The notes under the pieces: model-generated
The model's database searches: none
What the model was told of the DNA's origin: nothing
Seen by the model: only the letters and a program-made list of their open reading frames with translations
Translations under genes and position numbers: made by a program
Source of the DNA: Physcomitrium patens
Lineage: Eukaryota > Streptophyta > Bryopsida > Funariales > Funariaceae
Direction of reading: 5' to 3'
DNA: 64,000 bases
Assembly (NCBI RefSeq): GCF_000002425.4
Contig: NC_037254.1
Location: 15,660,712-15,724,711, forward strand
Part shown: in pieces, positions 45,802 through 57,426 of the stretch
Position numbering within the stretch: position 1 is the stretch's first letter
Layout of the letters: each line of letters opens with the position of its first letter

Positions 45802-46224
45802 TCATATGTTGAGAAAATCTATGATGCGACGAATTATATTCGCTACATACTCTGATCTCTGTTCTCTTCGAAGATGATTGATAGGGCCTCTCAACCATCG
45901 GTAGTGTCCCATACTAGGGCGGGAAGACCACCCAGTTATTTGATCATTGTTGAGGCCTTCGTAACTTCCTTCGAATAGAATATTCGGAACACCATCAGGA
46001 GTTGTTCCTACCTCTAGCAAAATCACCAAACATCGGGAGTCCCTTCCCAAATCGTGATACCAAATGCGTTGTATCTCACCATCTATTCGAGGAAGAACAT
46101 GTCGTTCTTGAAGATCTTCATCTCGATTGCGTCGTCTTGAAGGTTGTGATAATCGTAATGTCTCGTCCGGTAGGTCAGCAAACGAAGGTTCTTGAGTTGA
46201 ATCCGCTGGTTGTTGGCTCTCCAT
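45802..46224 (-). CDS. Intact family A extra ORF, 140 residues
   Basis: The only full-length uninterrupted copy: ATG at 46,222-46,224, stop at 45,802. Residues 1-30 are acidic (MESQQPADSTQEPSFADLPD), then comes a basic/acidic patch RLSQPSRRRNRDEDLQERH, then IDGEIQRIWYHDLGRDSRCL and VILLEVGTTPDGVP, and near residues 90-135 YEGLNNDQITGW, then GHYRWLRGPINHLRREQ and a hydrophobic helix-like end RRIIDFLNI. No signal peptide, membrane segment or known enzyme motif. It starts 95 bp after pol ends and stops just before the polypurine tract. Staying open in an element whose gag and pol have many stops is notable. Possible roles are chromatin or RNA binding, or regulation of the element; none is shown. 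Confidence 0.8.
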   Translation of the reverse strand: MESQQPADSTQEPSFADLPDETLRLSQPSRRRNRDEDLQERHVLPRIDGEIQRIWYHDLGRDSRCLVILLEVGTTPDGVPNILFEGSYEGLNNDQITGWSSRPSMGHYRWLRGPINHLRREQRSEYVANIIRRIIDFLNI

Positions 46225-46318
46225 CTAATTAGCGTCACAAATGCAAAGAAGTTATAAACAAGGATAAGAAATTGAATGTTATCTTGCCTCAATCTTATCT
46301 CTTTTATAAGAGAGATTT

Positions 46319-49300
46319 TCATCTTGGTTTTGATGGATGTCGTTGATGAAAAACTTTGACTTTAGCTGATGCATTTGCTAGATTCCTGGATGGCTCCCAT
46401 GTGCGTTCACTAATATCATATCCGCGCCAATGAACAAGATATTCCAGCTTATTTTGGCACCGCCTTGAGTCTAACATCTCTTCCACCTCAAATTCTTCAT
46501 TATTATCTACTTCTATAGGAGGCGGTGGCATTTGTCTTCTTCCTTGTATATCCACTGTCTTATATGGTTCAAGAAGAGACACGTGGAATACAGGATGGAT
46601 CTTCATTGACTCCGATAGATGTAACCGATATGCAACTGGGTTGATCTGTTCAGAAACAGAAAAGGGGCCAAGCCTACGATAGTCCAACTCGTCACAAGGT
46701 CGAGTAGTCTTGATATTGCGACGAAGTAGCCATACCTTATCACCCACGTTGATTTGTGATTGCTCCATACGATATAGATCTGCGTTTATCTTTTGTCGTT
46801 CTTGAGCTTCCTTCAATTGCCTCTTCATTATTGCATGTAACTCTGACAACTGATTTGCCATATCTTCTGCTGCAGGATTATCAACTTTTGAAAAATCAAA
46901 AGTATCAAGTCGTGGATGATAGCCATAATTGGCAAAGAAAGGTGTTTGTTGCATGGAAGAATGTACCGTATTATTATAAGCAAACTCTGCCAATGGCAGA
47001 AGGGTTGTCCAATCATCTTGTTAGTAGTTGATAGTACACCTTAAATATTGCTCCAAGACTTGGTTTACGCGCTCTATTTATCCATCAATTTGAAGATGGA
47101 AAGTCGAAGATAGCTTTATGTCCACTTTTAAAATCTTGAAAAGGGTCCTCCAAAATCTTGACACAAATTGAGTTCCCCTATCTGATATGATATCTTTAGG
47201 TAATCCATGATAGCGATAGATATTATCAATGAAAAGCTTAGCTGTTTCTTCACCTGTGATAGATTTTGTACATGGCACAAAATGTGCCATCTTGGTGAAA
47301 CGATCTACTATCACAAATATAGAATCATAAGATCTTGAACTTGGAAGATCTGTGATGAAATCCATAGAAACAGAAGACCATAGTTGATCTGGTATATGTA
47401 ATGGTTGAAGAAGTCCATAAGGTCGATGACGAGGAATTTTTGATCTTGAACAAATATCACATGATTGTACAAAGTCTTTGACTGACTTCTACATTTGTGG
47501 CTACCAAAAATCTCTTGATATGAGTTCCAAAGTCTTATTATATCGAAAGTGCCCTGCTGCTGGAAAGTCATGACATGCTTGAAGAACACGTAAACGTGCT
47601 TCTCCTTCTGGAACATATAGGCGTCCTTCAAAATATAATAGATTATTCTTGAACTCAAACTTAGAAGGATCATGAGACTTGGAAGAATTATTCTCGATAT
47701 CATAAACAAGAGGGTCTGAGGACATACTGGACTGGATTTGCTTGAGAAAAGTTGAATCAACAGTCAATGTTGATTTCATTGCTCGAAGATGAAATTGCTC
47801 CGGTTTCAAGAGGACCGTTCTTTGTTGCTTAAAAGCTGCATCTCCTTCTTTTGGTACAAAATAAGAACGTCTAGATAGGGCATCAAACAAACCTTGTTGT
47901 TTTCCTGACCGATAAGTGATAATGAACTCGAATCTTGACAAAGTCATACTCTAACGAGCTTAACGACAATTCAACACGCGTGCTGACATGAAATACTCGA
48001 GGTTCTTATGATCTGTATACACAGTGACTGGACTAGAAGCACCTTCTAGATAATGATGCCATTTTTGAAAGGAATCCACGATCGCAAGAAGTTCTTTATC
48101 GTGGATCTCATAATTGATCTCGGCTGCTGAGAATTTTCTTGAATGAAAAGCTATCGGATGAAGTTTGTCATCTGTTCCCATTTGTGATAAAACTGCACCC
48201 AAGGCAAAATTTGATGCATCTGTTTCCATAAAAAATACCTTGGAAAAGTCAACACGATATAAGACTGGTGCAGAGACAAACGATGTCTTCAAGGCTTCAA
48301 ATGCTGCTTCCGCTTCTTGATTCCATTGGAATTTATCTTTACTAGTCAAGCATGTAAGTGGAGCTGCAACTCGTGAGAAATCTTTGATGAAGATCCGATA
48401 GTAATTGGCAAATCCCAAGAAACATTGGACATCTCTTACTGTCCTTGGAATCTTCCAATCCATGATTGTTTGGACTTTCTTAGAATCCATCATGAGACCA
48501 TCATTTGAAATGATGTATCCTAAAAAGTCAACTTGAGTAGTGTGAAATACACACTTTTCCATCTTGGCGTACAATCCTGTATCTCTAAGTTTTTGTAATA
48601 CTTGACGAACATGTATTTCATGTTCTTCGACGTTCTTAGAATAGATCAAGATATTGTCTAGATAGCAGACGACAAAATTGTCTAAAAATTCATAAAATAC
48701 ATCATTCATGAGATGTTGAAAAGCAGCTGATGCATTCGTGAGTCCAAAGGGCATGACATTATATTCGAAATGTCCATACCTGGTTCGAAACGCAGTCTTC
48801 CATTCATCTCCTACTTTGATCCGTACTAGATTATATGCTCCTCTTAGATCTATTTTTGTATAGATCTTAGCTTGATTCAACTGATCAAGGAGTCCTGATA
48901 TCAAAGGTAATGGATACTTGTTCTTGATTGTGATCTTGTTGAGTCCTCGATAATCAACACACATTCGTAAAGATCCATCTTTTTTCTTTACGAATAGAAT
49001 TGGAGCTCCTGCTGGAGATTTTGAATGGCGTATGAAATTCTTCGCTAAATTCTCGTCAATATATGTCTTGAGTTCAGCCATCTCATCTTGCGATAAACTG
49101 TAAATTGGTCCAAATGGTGGCTGAGTTCCTTCCTTGAGGTCGATTGAACAATCATATGGGCGATGCTCAGGAAGAATATCTACATTTTTTTTCTCAAAAA
49201 CGTCTTGATACTCTTGATATTGACTTGGAATGCCACTTGAAGTCTTTACGTTTTTAGAAATAGGTGAAGCATAAATAGCAAAAGTTGATCCTTCTTTTGC

Positions 49301-49800
49301 TGCGTGTATAAATGCTTTTGTACCTATCAGTACGGGTTTTACTATACTAGACTTATAATTTTTTACTTGGTTAGTAGAACTATTAATAATGCTCTGGAAA
49401 AAGTCAAGTTTACGTGAATTCCAATCTATTCGAGGGTTATATTTTTTTAGCCAGGATAAACCTAAAATAACTGGATTGGATGGAGATTTAATTATGTTAA
49501 AAGCTATGTAGCTATCATGACCATCTATTGTTACTTTTATAGGATGAGTTTCATGAGTGACATCTCCAGAAGACAAGGGACGACCATCTATGACTTCTAC
49601 ATGTACTGATTTAGGTTTCTGTACAAAGGGTATTTTACGACTTTTAACAAATTGTTCATCTAAAAAACATTCTGAGGCTCCCGAATCTAATAAAGCAGTC
49701 TCCCAAAAATCCTTCAAAATTTTTATTTTCGTTTTCCATAAAAATAAAGATAAAATCAACCGAAATCCAATACCTTCTAGGAATTGTACAAGGTTCCAGC
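46319..49800 (-). pseudogene. pol of the young family A element, RT box YLDN
   Basis: Protease LLDSGASECFLDEQF intact near 49,690. RT 48,300-49,100 with [14 protein letters not shown] and MPFGLTNAS, but the catalytic box near 48,660 reads YLDN, an Asp to Asn change expected to kill polymerisation. RNase H METDASNFALGAVLSQM (the catalytic Asp of DAS kept) and DKELLAI to 47,960, followed at once by two stops in the RAR-W region. Integrase zinc finger near 47,440-47,600. Core 47,078-47,365 ([22 protein letters not shown]), stops near 47,075 and 47,020. Then a clean 46,319-46,993 stretch with GPF region and chromodomain (KLEYLVHWRGYDISERTWEP, intact aromatic cage residues). At least six nonsense changes. 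Confidence 0.92.
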
Positions 49801-49807
49801 TGCACGG

Positions 49808-51140
49808 TGTTGTATTACGTGCTTTCCTGCTCAAGAACGCGACGGGCGTGTGGCTGTAGAAGGTAATATGGAGATCCGCCGATAGTCAAGCAGTCTATCA
49901 GTTTTTACTGCTGGAATATAAACGACTGCCAGAATACACCGTAAATCTTTACTGATGCCCTTCGACTGCTTGTCGAAGTCCTTTTTTTTGCCCCAGCCGG
50001 TAGGTCTCTAGACGTTACAGAGAACCCCGAACAACCCAAACTGTTAATCTTCAATACCCCTTTGTACTTACGATCTTGTATCCACTGACTGTCCTGTTAG
50101 ATTAACCCAATAAATTTCATTCACTCCGCATACTCAATCCTATAGACACCCCTTTAATCCTTCAATCACAGACGTAACTCGATTTTACAAAACAGTCAAG
50201 AGTATTCAAACCCACTTCATTTAAAAATCCCGATTCACCATTACAACACTGACTTCAGCAGCGATTGCCTCAGTCTTCCTAAAACTCTACGAAGAAGAAA
50301 AATCCAAATTCTATGTCTTTCCTTCCCCGACCCGAAGCATAAAGCTCCTCTCTCTAATTTCCTTGATCTTCCAAAAACCTCCAATGAAAACCGAACTAGT
50401 AACCTTGCAAAAGCTTGAAAACTCGCTCCCCCCGATTCGCTCCGAAAAAAACCTCCCCCCTCAAAACTATATCCCTCCCTAACCTTATCCTCTGAATTTC
50501 TTCAATCTTCCGTCTTAGATTCGGAATTGGCTCCCACCTCAAGCTTGGATCTGAAATTGGCTCTCGCCATCAAACTTTCTCCTCCGTTTTTACCTTTACG
50601 AAATCCATTTACCGAAAACAACGTTTCCTGAAACGGCACAGAGAACAGGACAGCCTGAAACAGAATCGAACCCCGTAATCGGGACCACATTGAGTCGCCT
50701 GACCAATTCAGGTCCTATATTGGGAAAGATGCCCATAGTAACCTGGATGTTCCCGTAATTGGGTCAAATTGGTCCTCGCGTCAGACTGACTAAGACCCGT
50801 AGTAAGACTTGGACTTCCCGTAATTAGACTGCATTGGGTTGACCGGCCAATTCAGGTCTCATATTGGATAAGAGGACCCGGATTGGATTATCAAAATTGG
50901 ATCCAATTGGCTCCTCGAACCCGTCGTGTGAATTGGTCCTTTTCTTCCTGCTGACTCCCGTTATTGGAATCGAACGGAACATTTCAGTATGCCCCGGCTG
51001 ACTATAACGGAGTGACTGAACCTGACCACTCAGTATTTGTACTGGATTTGGTTGATGCTCCCAATATTCGAGGTAACTGAATATTAATAAAATTCCCCTT
51101 TCTTTTTATTTTCACTGTATACTCGTGATACAACACGACA
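49808..51140. mobile_element. 1.33-kb insertion between gag and protease of the young element
   Basis: Compared with 25,560-25,640, the sequence leaves family A after GCTGCACGG and returns at TCCCTATTGTAG. The insert begins TGTTGTATTACG and ends CGTGATACAACACGACA. It is GC-richer than the element around it. About 50,622-51,010 resembles 61,093-61,490 of the tRNA-Asp gypsy element (the run from CGTTTCCTGAAACGGCACAG to the gag zinc-knuckle region), so it carries sequence from that lineage. Its size and ends match the insertion at 4,094-5,423. No intact ORF. Confidence 0.6.
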
Positions 51141-51147
51141 ACTGTCC

Positions 51148-52152
51148 CTATTGTAGCTGGACGAATCCGTTTTCTAACATGTTGTCTTCTTTGACCGTCG
51201 TACCCCTCATTTTATAGTTGCGTCGTTTCTTTGGACAATGTTGAGCAGTGTGCTTAGGTTCTCCGCAATATAAACATAATCCTTCTTGACGACGATGAAT
51301 CTTTTCTTGCTCAGTTAGGGGTTTAAAACGTACCGCATCAATTTGCATGTCTTCTACTTCCGAATGTACGTTTGGCAAAGATGTTGATGTTGCCATTGAG
51401 TAATAACGTTGAGGTTCCCGTGAATGATTCTCGGATCGAAATTCGAAAAGTCGATTATCACATTTTATCGCAAAATCGATTGCTTGACTCAAAGTTTGAG
51501 GATCAGGTAAGTTGAGCATCAATTTCTTTACTTTGTATTGTAATCCATAAAGAAATTGACTGATGAGTGCAGCATCATCCCACTTGATGTCAATTGCAAG
51601 TTGTCAAAATTGTGAAGCATACACTGTTACTGAGCGATTTCCTTGTCGCAGAATTCGGATCTTATTTGTTGCAACACGAGTTGCATCGTGTTCACCATAC
51701 ATAGATCAAAATTCTGCCAAAAAAACTTCTAAATTATCTAATATTGGATTTCGTTGTTCAAGAAAAGACGAAAACCACGATAATGCAGAACCAGAAAGTA
51801 GAGTGCTAATAAACCTGACTTGTGATCCTGGAGTTGGATAGCTTTGCGGTTGAAGTTCAATTGCCAATTATACTTGATTGATGAACCCTCAAAACTTTGA
51901 TCTCGTACGATCAAATTTCTCGGGTAAGACAATTCTTGGTTCTCTAGTGCTTATAGGGTGTTGTACAATTGGAAAAGGAACGTGATTTGTTGTAGATGTT
52001 GAAGCAGCTCCGATCATCTCTATATCCCCACTTTTTGCTATTCTTGTTCTTTCATGTGTTGGTGAATTGAGTTGATGCATCGCAAGCATTAACTCCCTCA
52101 TTTGCTCTTGCATTTGTGCCATTGCACTCTTCATTTCAACAAGCTCTACCAT
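51148..52152 (-). pseudogene. gag of the young family A element
   Basis: ATG at 52,150-52,152 (MVELVEMKSAMAQMQEQMREL, coiled coil). Four nonsense changes on the minus strand: KF-TGA-GFINQV, V-TAA-LAIE, EF-TGA-SMYGEHD and QF-TGA-QLAID. The C-terminal part from 51,522 is clean and ends with the zinc knuckle CLYCGEPKHTAQHC (C-x2-C-x4-H-x4-C, intact). Three of the four stops are also in the copy at 21-27 kb. Confidence 0.88.
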
Positions 52153-52363
52153 AATGATACTAAGAAGAAAAATTTGTTTGATACTGCTCAAGACAAAAGA
52201 AAAGAAAGACTTGATAATAAAGAAGATACTAAGAACAATATCAGTTTAGAAGTGGGTAATCCGCAAACTTCTAATACGCTTTTGCCTTGTCAAGAGAAAG
52301 GGGTAATCCACTCTTACTCAAGAAAAACAAAGCTCTGATATTGTAAGTGCACTCTTATCAATC

Positions 52364-52924
52364 TGTCAAGGACAAGAACTCGATGAAAAAATAGTTCAGA
52401 CAAGTAAGCCTTCACTCAAAGAAAAGTAACAAAATATGAATAATAAGTATGTATATTGAAAAGAGAAACTAGAATGGCTATTGCCAAAAGACAAGAAAAC
52501 TAGAGACCCTTGAAACTAGACTAGAAGCAAGAAAGGAGTTGACAAGAGTGAAGAAGCCTTCACTCTTGTCTCTATATATACTATCTAACTAGGGGCTACG
52601 TGGCGACGTTCTATAGGACCTCCAATATGTGTTGACTTTGTAGGACACATGCCTTGACTTACAAGGTAAGTTTTTCTACGTGTGGGCCACATAGTTAGCT
52701 TGATCTTCAAGCTAACAACATGTGTGGCACATGGCCAACTTGTTGACCACGTTTCTAATCCAAAAAGTCAATTAAAGACACCTATGAAGTCAAAGCAGCG
52801 TCTAAGAAGTTTCTAGGAAGCTTTTATATTAAATATTATAGAATTAACTTACTTTTATCTACTTTTACTTACTTCTACCTATTTCTATATGTAATTATTA
52901 GCTTACATGATTATGGCCGTGACA
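52364..52924 (-). repeat. Family A 5' LTR with promoter
   Basis: Starts TGTCAAGG and ends GGCCGTGACA. On the minus strand TATATATA starts at 52,580 and CACTCTTGTCAA starts 30 nt later (52,550). Hairpin 52,541-52,570. Left of it, on the minus strand, come GA then TTGATAAGAGTG (52,350-52,361), complementary to that segment with one G.U pair. The tRNA-iMet-like TATCAGAGC lies 23 nt inside the LTR. Confidence 0.95.
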
Positions 52925-52929
52925 GTACA

Positions 52930-53306
52930 TATACTATTATTAAAAAAAATTACTTGCTTAAAAAATAAAATTTTACATCCAAGCATCTAAAAAATATAAT
53001 TATTAAATTTTAATTTAATATATATATTTAGAATATTTATATATGTCACAATATCCTTATCTTTAGTCATAAATGTATTTTTATTTCTTTGAAATCTATT
53101 CAAAAGTACTTCTAGACTCCATTCTTCTTTTTGATATAGAAATAGAAGTACATGATAAAGCAATAAATAAGATTTATGTACAGCAAAAAATAAATAGACT
53201 TCTATTAATACCTTTGATAAGAATATTCTATTTATTGGAGTTGCCATTGTTTTTATCTTCTACTATAATTGCACCAACTTTATTTGTAATTAGTACCTTA
53301 TACCAC
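52930..53306. other. AT-rich intergenic DNA
   Basis: No gene or repeat recognised. Open frames on both strands at 52,987-53,366 are low-complexity and unsupported. Confidence 0.5.
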
Positions 53307-53521
53307 ATCATAGACATACATATTTATTCCAATAATTATATAGATATTATAAATAGGTCAAAGTAAGTTAATTTGATAATATCTTCTATAGAAACTTTAT
53401 AGATGTAATTTTACATTTATATATGTCTATAAGTGATTGATAAATTAAAAACTTGACTATCAAATTAGCCACATGTTGCACATATTAGTAGCTTGTGGTA
53501 TAAGCTAATGATATGGCATAT
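53307..53521 (+). repeat. Very old family A LTR fragment cut by the next element
   Basis: Starting at ATCATAGACATACATATTTA it follows the first 210 bp of a plus-oriented family A LTR (AATAATTATAT, the ACTTGACTATCAAATTAGCC and GTTGCACATATTAGTAGCTTG blocks). It stops where a second family A LTR begins at 53,522. One family A copy therefore inserted into another. Confidence 0.6.
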
Positions 53522-54061
53522 TGTCACAGACATACACATGTAAACTAATAATTACCTATATGATTTAGATAATATTAGGTAAAAATAAATTAATTCCATA
53601 ATATATTCTATAGAAGCTTTCTAGAAGCTTAATAAATACTACTTTGACTTTATAGGTGTCTTTAATTGACTTTTTAGGTTTGAAACGTGGTCAACAAGTT
53701 GGCCATGTGCTATACATGTTGATAGCTTGAAAAACAAGCTAACTATATGGCTCACACATAAAAAACTTGCCTTGTAAGCTAAGGCATGTTTCTTCTAAAG
53801 TCAACACATATTAGAGGTCCTATAGAATATTGCTACATAGCTTCTAGTTAGATAGTATATATAGAAGCAAGAGTGAAGTTCTCTTCACTCTTATCAATTC
53901 TTTTCTCACTTCTAGTCTAAATTTAAGAGTCTCTAGTTTCCTTATCATTTGACAATAGCCATTCTAATTATTTTTTTTTTAATATACATATTTTTTTATT
54001 TCAATTTCTTTGAGAGAGTCTCACTTGTTTATTTGCTTTCATCGAGTTCTTGTCCTTGACA
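53522..54061 (+). repeat. Family A 5' LTR (540 bp)
   Basis: TATATATA lies near 53,856 and CACTCTTATCAA at 53,886-53,897, about 30 nt apart. Hairpin arms are still readable (GAGTGAAG/CTTCACTC). Confidence 0.85.
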
Positions 54062-54269
54062 GATTGACAAGAGTATACTTACAATATTAGAGCTTTATCT
54101 TCTCTTAATTAAGAATAGATTATTTTTTTTCTAGATAAGACACAAGTGTATTAGAAATTGCATATTATCCTCTTTTAAACTAATATTGTTCTTAGTATCT
54201 TCTTTATTTTCAAGTCCCTTCTTCTACTTGTCTTGAGCAATATTAGACATTTATTTTCTAAGTATTATC

Positions 54270-55130
54270 ATGGCAAAGCTTTTTGAAATGAAGAGTGCAA
54301 TGACACAAATATAAGAGCAATTGAGGGTACTAGAGAATGAAGAGTTGCCTTACTTGAGAAGTTTGATGGCATAAGATTCAAGTTTCAAGGATTTATCAAT
54401 CAAGTACAACTTGTGATTGAATTTCAACTCTTAAGGTATCCAACTCTAGAATCACAAGTTAGATTCATTGGTACACTTCTTTTAAGTTCAACATTATCAT
54501 GGTTTTCATCTTTTTTCGAATGATGAGATACAATATTACATAATTTGGAAGCTTTTTTAGTGGATTTTTGATCTATGTATAGAGAACATGATACAACTTG
54601 TGTTGCAACCAATAAGATCCATATTTTTTGATAAGACAATCGATCAGTAATATTATATGCTTCATAATATTGACAACTTATAACTAATATCAAATGAGAT
54701 GATACTATATCAATTAGCCAATTTTTTTATAGATAATAATATGAAGTAAAGAAATTGATGTTCATCTTATATAGTCCTCAAACATTGAGTCAAAGAATTG
54801 ACTTTGCTATAAAGTATGACAATCAACTTTTTAAATTTTGATCTGAGAGTCGAACAAGTGAGCCTCAACGTTATTATAATTCAATGGCAACACCAATGCC
54901 TCTTCAATGCATACATCCAAAAGCAAAGGATATATAAATCGATGTGATACATTTCAAATCTCTTACTGAGCAAGAAAAGACTCATCGCCATCACAAAGGA
55001 TTATGCATATATTACGGAGAACCTAAGCACACTATTCAACATTGTCCAAAGAAGCGAAGCAATTATAAAATGAAGAGTATAAATGTCAAAGAAGCCAATA
55101 TGTCAAAAAACTAGTTTTTTCAACTACAAT
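54270..55130 (+). pseudogene. gag remnant (family A)
   Basis: ATG at 54,270 (MAKLFEMKSAMTQI), stop within 20 codons. KFDG, RFKFQGFINQVQL at 54,380-54,415 (here CGA became CAA). TGA in the SMYREHD block and TGA in the QL block near 54,672 as in other copies. The zinc knuckle near 55,005-55,050 is preserved as CxYYGE...QHCPK (one Cys lost). Confidence 0.7.
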
Positions 55131-55149
55131 AGGGACCATGTAGCTCGAA

Positions 55150-57340
55150 CCTTATATAATACCTAATGAAGGTCCTATTCTCTCCTCAGAATTCTTTCTT
55201 TGTTTTATATTAAATATTATTTTAAGACCTATACATTACAAAGCCTTTGCCTTGTTAGATTTAGGAGCTTCAACGTATTTCTTAGATGAAAAATTAGCTA
55301 AAAGACTTAACACATATTTAGTGAGGAAAACTAAACATGTTCACATAGAAATCATAGATGGTCGCCCATTGTCTTATAAAGATGTCACTCATAAAATCCT
55401 TCTAGTAGAAGTAATAATTAATGGTCATAATAGCTTTGTGATATTTAATATCATTAGATCTTCCTTTAATCTAATTATTTTAGGATTATTGTGATTAAAA
55501 AAATATACTCCTTGAGTAGATTGGATTTCTCGTATTCTTATTTTTTCTAAAAGTATAACTAAGAATGTAGTTAATCAAGTAGAAAATCTCAAGTCTAGTA
55601 CAACTAAACCTTTGTTTATGTGTACAAGGATTTTCTTACATGATGCAAAAGAAGGATCACCTTGTGTCATTTATGCAATATCCATTTTTAATGGTATAAA
55701 GACTTCAAGTGATATTCCAAGCCAATATCAAGATTTTCAAGATATATTTTAGAAAAAAAAAATACAGATACTCGTCTACAATATCATTCCTATGACTGTT
55801 TAATTGACCTTTGAAGAAGAGTATAACCGCCATTTGGACCAATCTATAATTTATCACAAAATAAGTTAGTCGAACTCAAAGAGTATATTGAAAAGAATCT
55901 AGCTAAGAACTTCATACACCATTCCAAATCTCTAACATGAGTGCCAATTCTATTTGTAAAGAAAAAAGAAAGATCATTCTAGATATGTGTTGATTATCAA
56001 AGACTCAAAAAGATCACCATCAAGAACAAGTACCTACTACTTTTAATATCTATACTTTTTAATTAGTTGAATCAAGGTAAGATCTATATAAAAATAGATC
56101 TAAGAGGAGCATACAATCTGATACACATCAAAAAAGGAGATGAATGGAAGACTCTATTTTGAACCAAGTACGGATATTTTGAATATAATATTATGCCTTT
56201 TGAACTTAAAAATATACTAGAAGCTTTTCAATATCTTATGAATGATATTTTTTGAGAGTTTTTGGACGATTTTATTGTTTGTGATTTATTTAAAAAAAAT
56301 AGAAGAATATGAACTTCATATTCATCGTGTGTTATAAAAATTAATAGATATGGGATTCTATGCCAAAATAAAAAAGTGTGTATTTGATACTACTCAAGTT
56401 GACTTCTTATGTTACATCATTTCAAACGATGGACTTATGATAGATCCTGAGAAAGTTCAAACTATTATGGATTGAAAGATTTCAAAAACGGTCTGAGATA
56501 TTCAATATTTTTTCAGATTTGCTAATTACTAGTAGATCTTCATCAAGGACTTCTCTCAAATTATAGCTCTACTTATGCATTTGACTTGTAAAGATAAAAC
56601 TCAATGGAATCAAGAAGCAAAAGTAATATTTGAAGCTTTAAAGATAACCTTTTTTTTTACACCAATCTTGTATTACGTTGAATTTTTTAAGACATTCTTT
56701 ATGGAAATAGATGCATCAGACATTGCTCTAGGTGCCATATTATCACAAATGGGAATAGATGATAAACTTCACCTAGTAAATTTTCATTCTAAGAAATTTT
56801 TAGTAGAAAAGCTTAATTATGAGATCTACAAAAAAGAGCTTCTTGCAATTGTGGATTCTTTTTAAGAATGGCATCATTATTTAGAAGGCGCTTCTAATCC
56901 TATCATCATATATATGGATTACAAGAACTTTGATTATTTCATATTAGCTTGTGTTTTAAATTGTCTCTAAGCTCATTGGAGCATGTCTTTATCAAGATTT
57001 GAATTCAATATCACTTATCGGCCAAGAAAACAATAAGATTTGTTGAATGCACTTTTTAAATGTTCTTATCTTATACCTAGAGAAGGAGATGCAACTTTGA
57101 TCAACAAAGGACAATTTTTTTGAAGCCAAAATAATTTGATCTTTGAGCAATGGAATCAACATTGATTGTTGATTTAATTTTTTTCAAACAAATTCAATCA
57201 AATATATTCTTTGATTTTCTTTTTCATGATATCAAGAATACTTGGGAGCCAGTAAAAAAATCTTATAAATGCAGTAAAGATGGTAGAGGTTTTCCATTGA
57301 CGACATCTATCTAATTTAAGATGAAGAATAATAAGTCTTT
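55150..57340 (+). pseudogene. pol remnant with integrase core deleted (family A)
   Basis: Protease LLDLGASTYFLDEKL (DSG lost to DLG). RT CVDYQRLKKI, MPF; the catalytic box is destroyed (YL then frameshift near 56,285). RNase H MEIDASDIALGAILSQM. After the RNase H C-terminus the frame goes from the start of the integrase region (near 57,225) straight to the end of the chromodomain (NTWEP at 57,239). The junction is within ATGATATCA, a motif present at both deletion ends in the intact copies. About 1.5-2 kb (the integrase) was lost. Confidence 0.75.
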
Positions 57341-57426
57341 GCAAAAGAAGAAATAAGATCCAAAAAAAATTACATTCTACCTTCTATCTTTCTTTGTAGC
57401 TTCTATTTATTTGTAATGCTAAGGAG

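Larger units (their letters stand above)
45200..52924 (-). mobile_element. Young family A Ty3/gypsy chromovirus, minus strand, TSD GTACA
   Basis: LTRs 45,200-45,760 and 52,364-52,924, both 561 bp, differ at five positions by my alignment, all transitions. GTACA flanks at 45,195-45,199 and 52,925-52,929. The body holds, on the minus strand, PBS, gag, a 1.33-kb insertion, protease, RT, RNase H, integrase, chromodomain, extra ORF and a polypurine tract. Total 7,725 bp. This is the most recent insertion that can be dated in the window, yet the gene set is defective (see gag and pol). Confidence 0.96.

Noticed and set aside
49700-49834. Protease-RT frame of the young element starting with MSRKARNTT
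   Set aside because: That start lies inside the 1.33-kb insertion and is a chance fusion; the true frame continued from gag.
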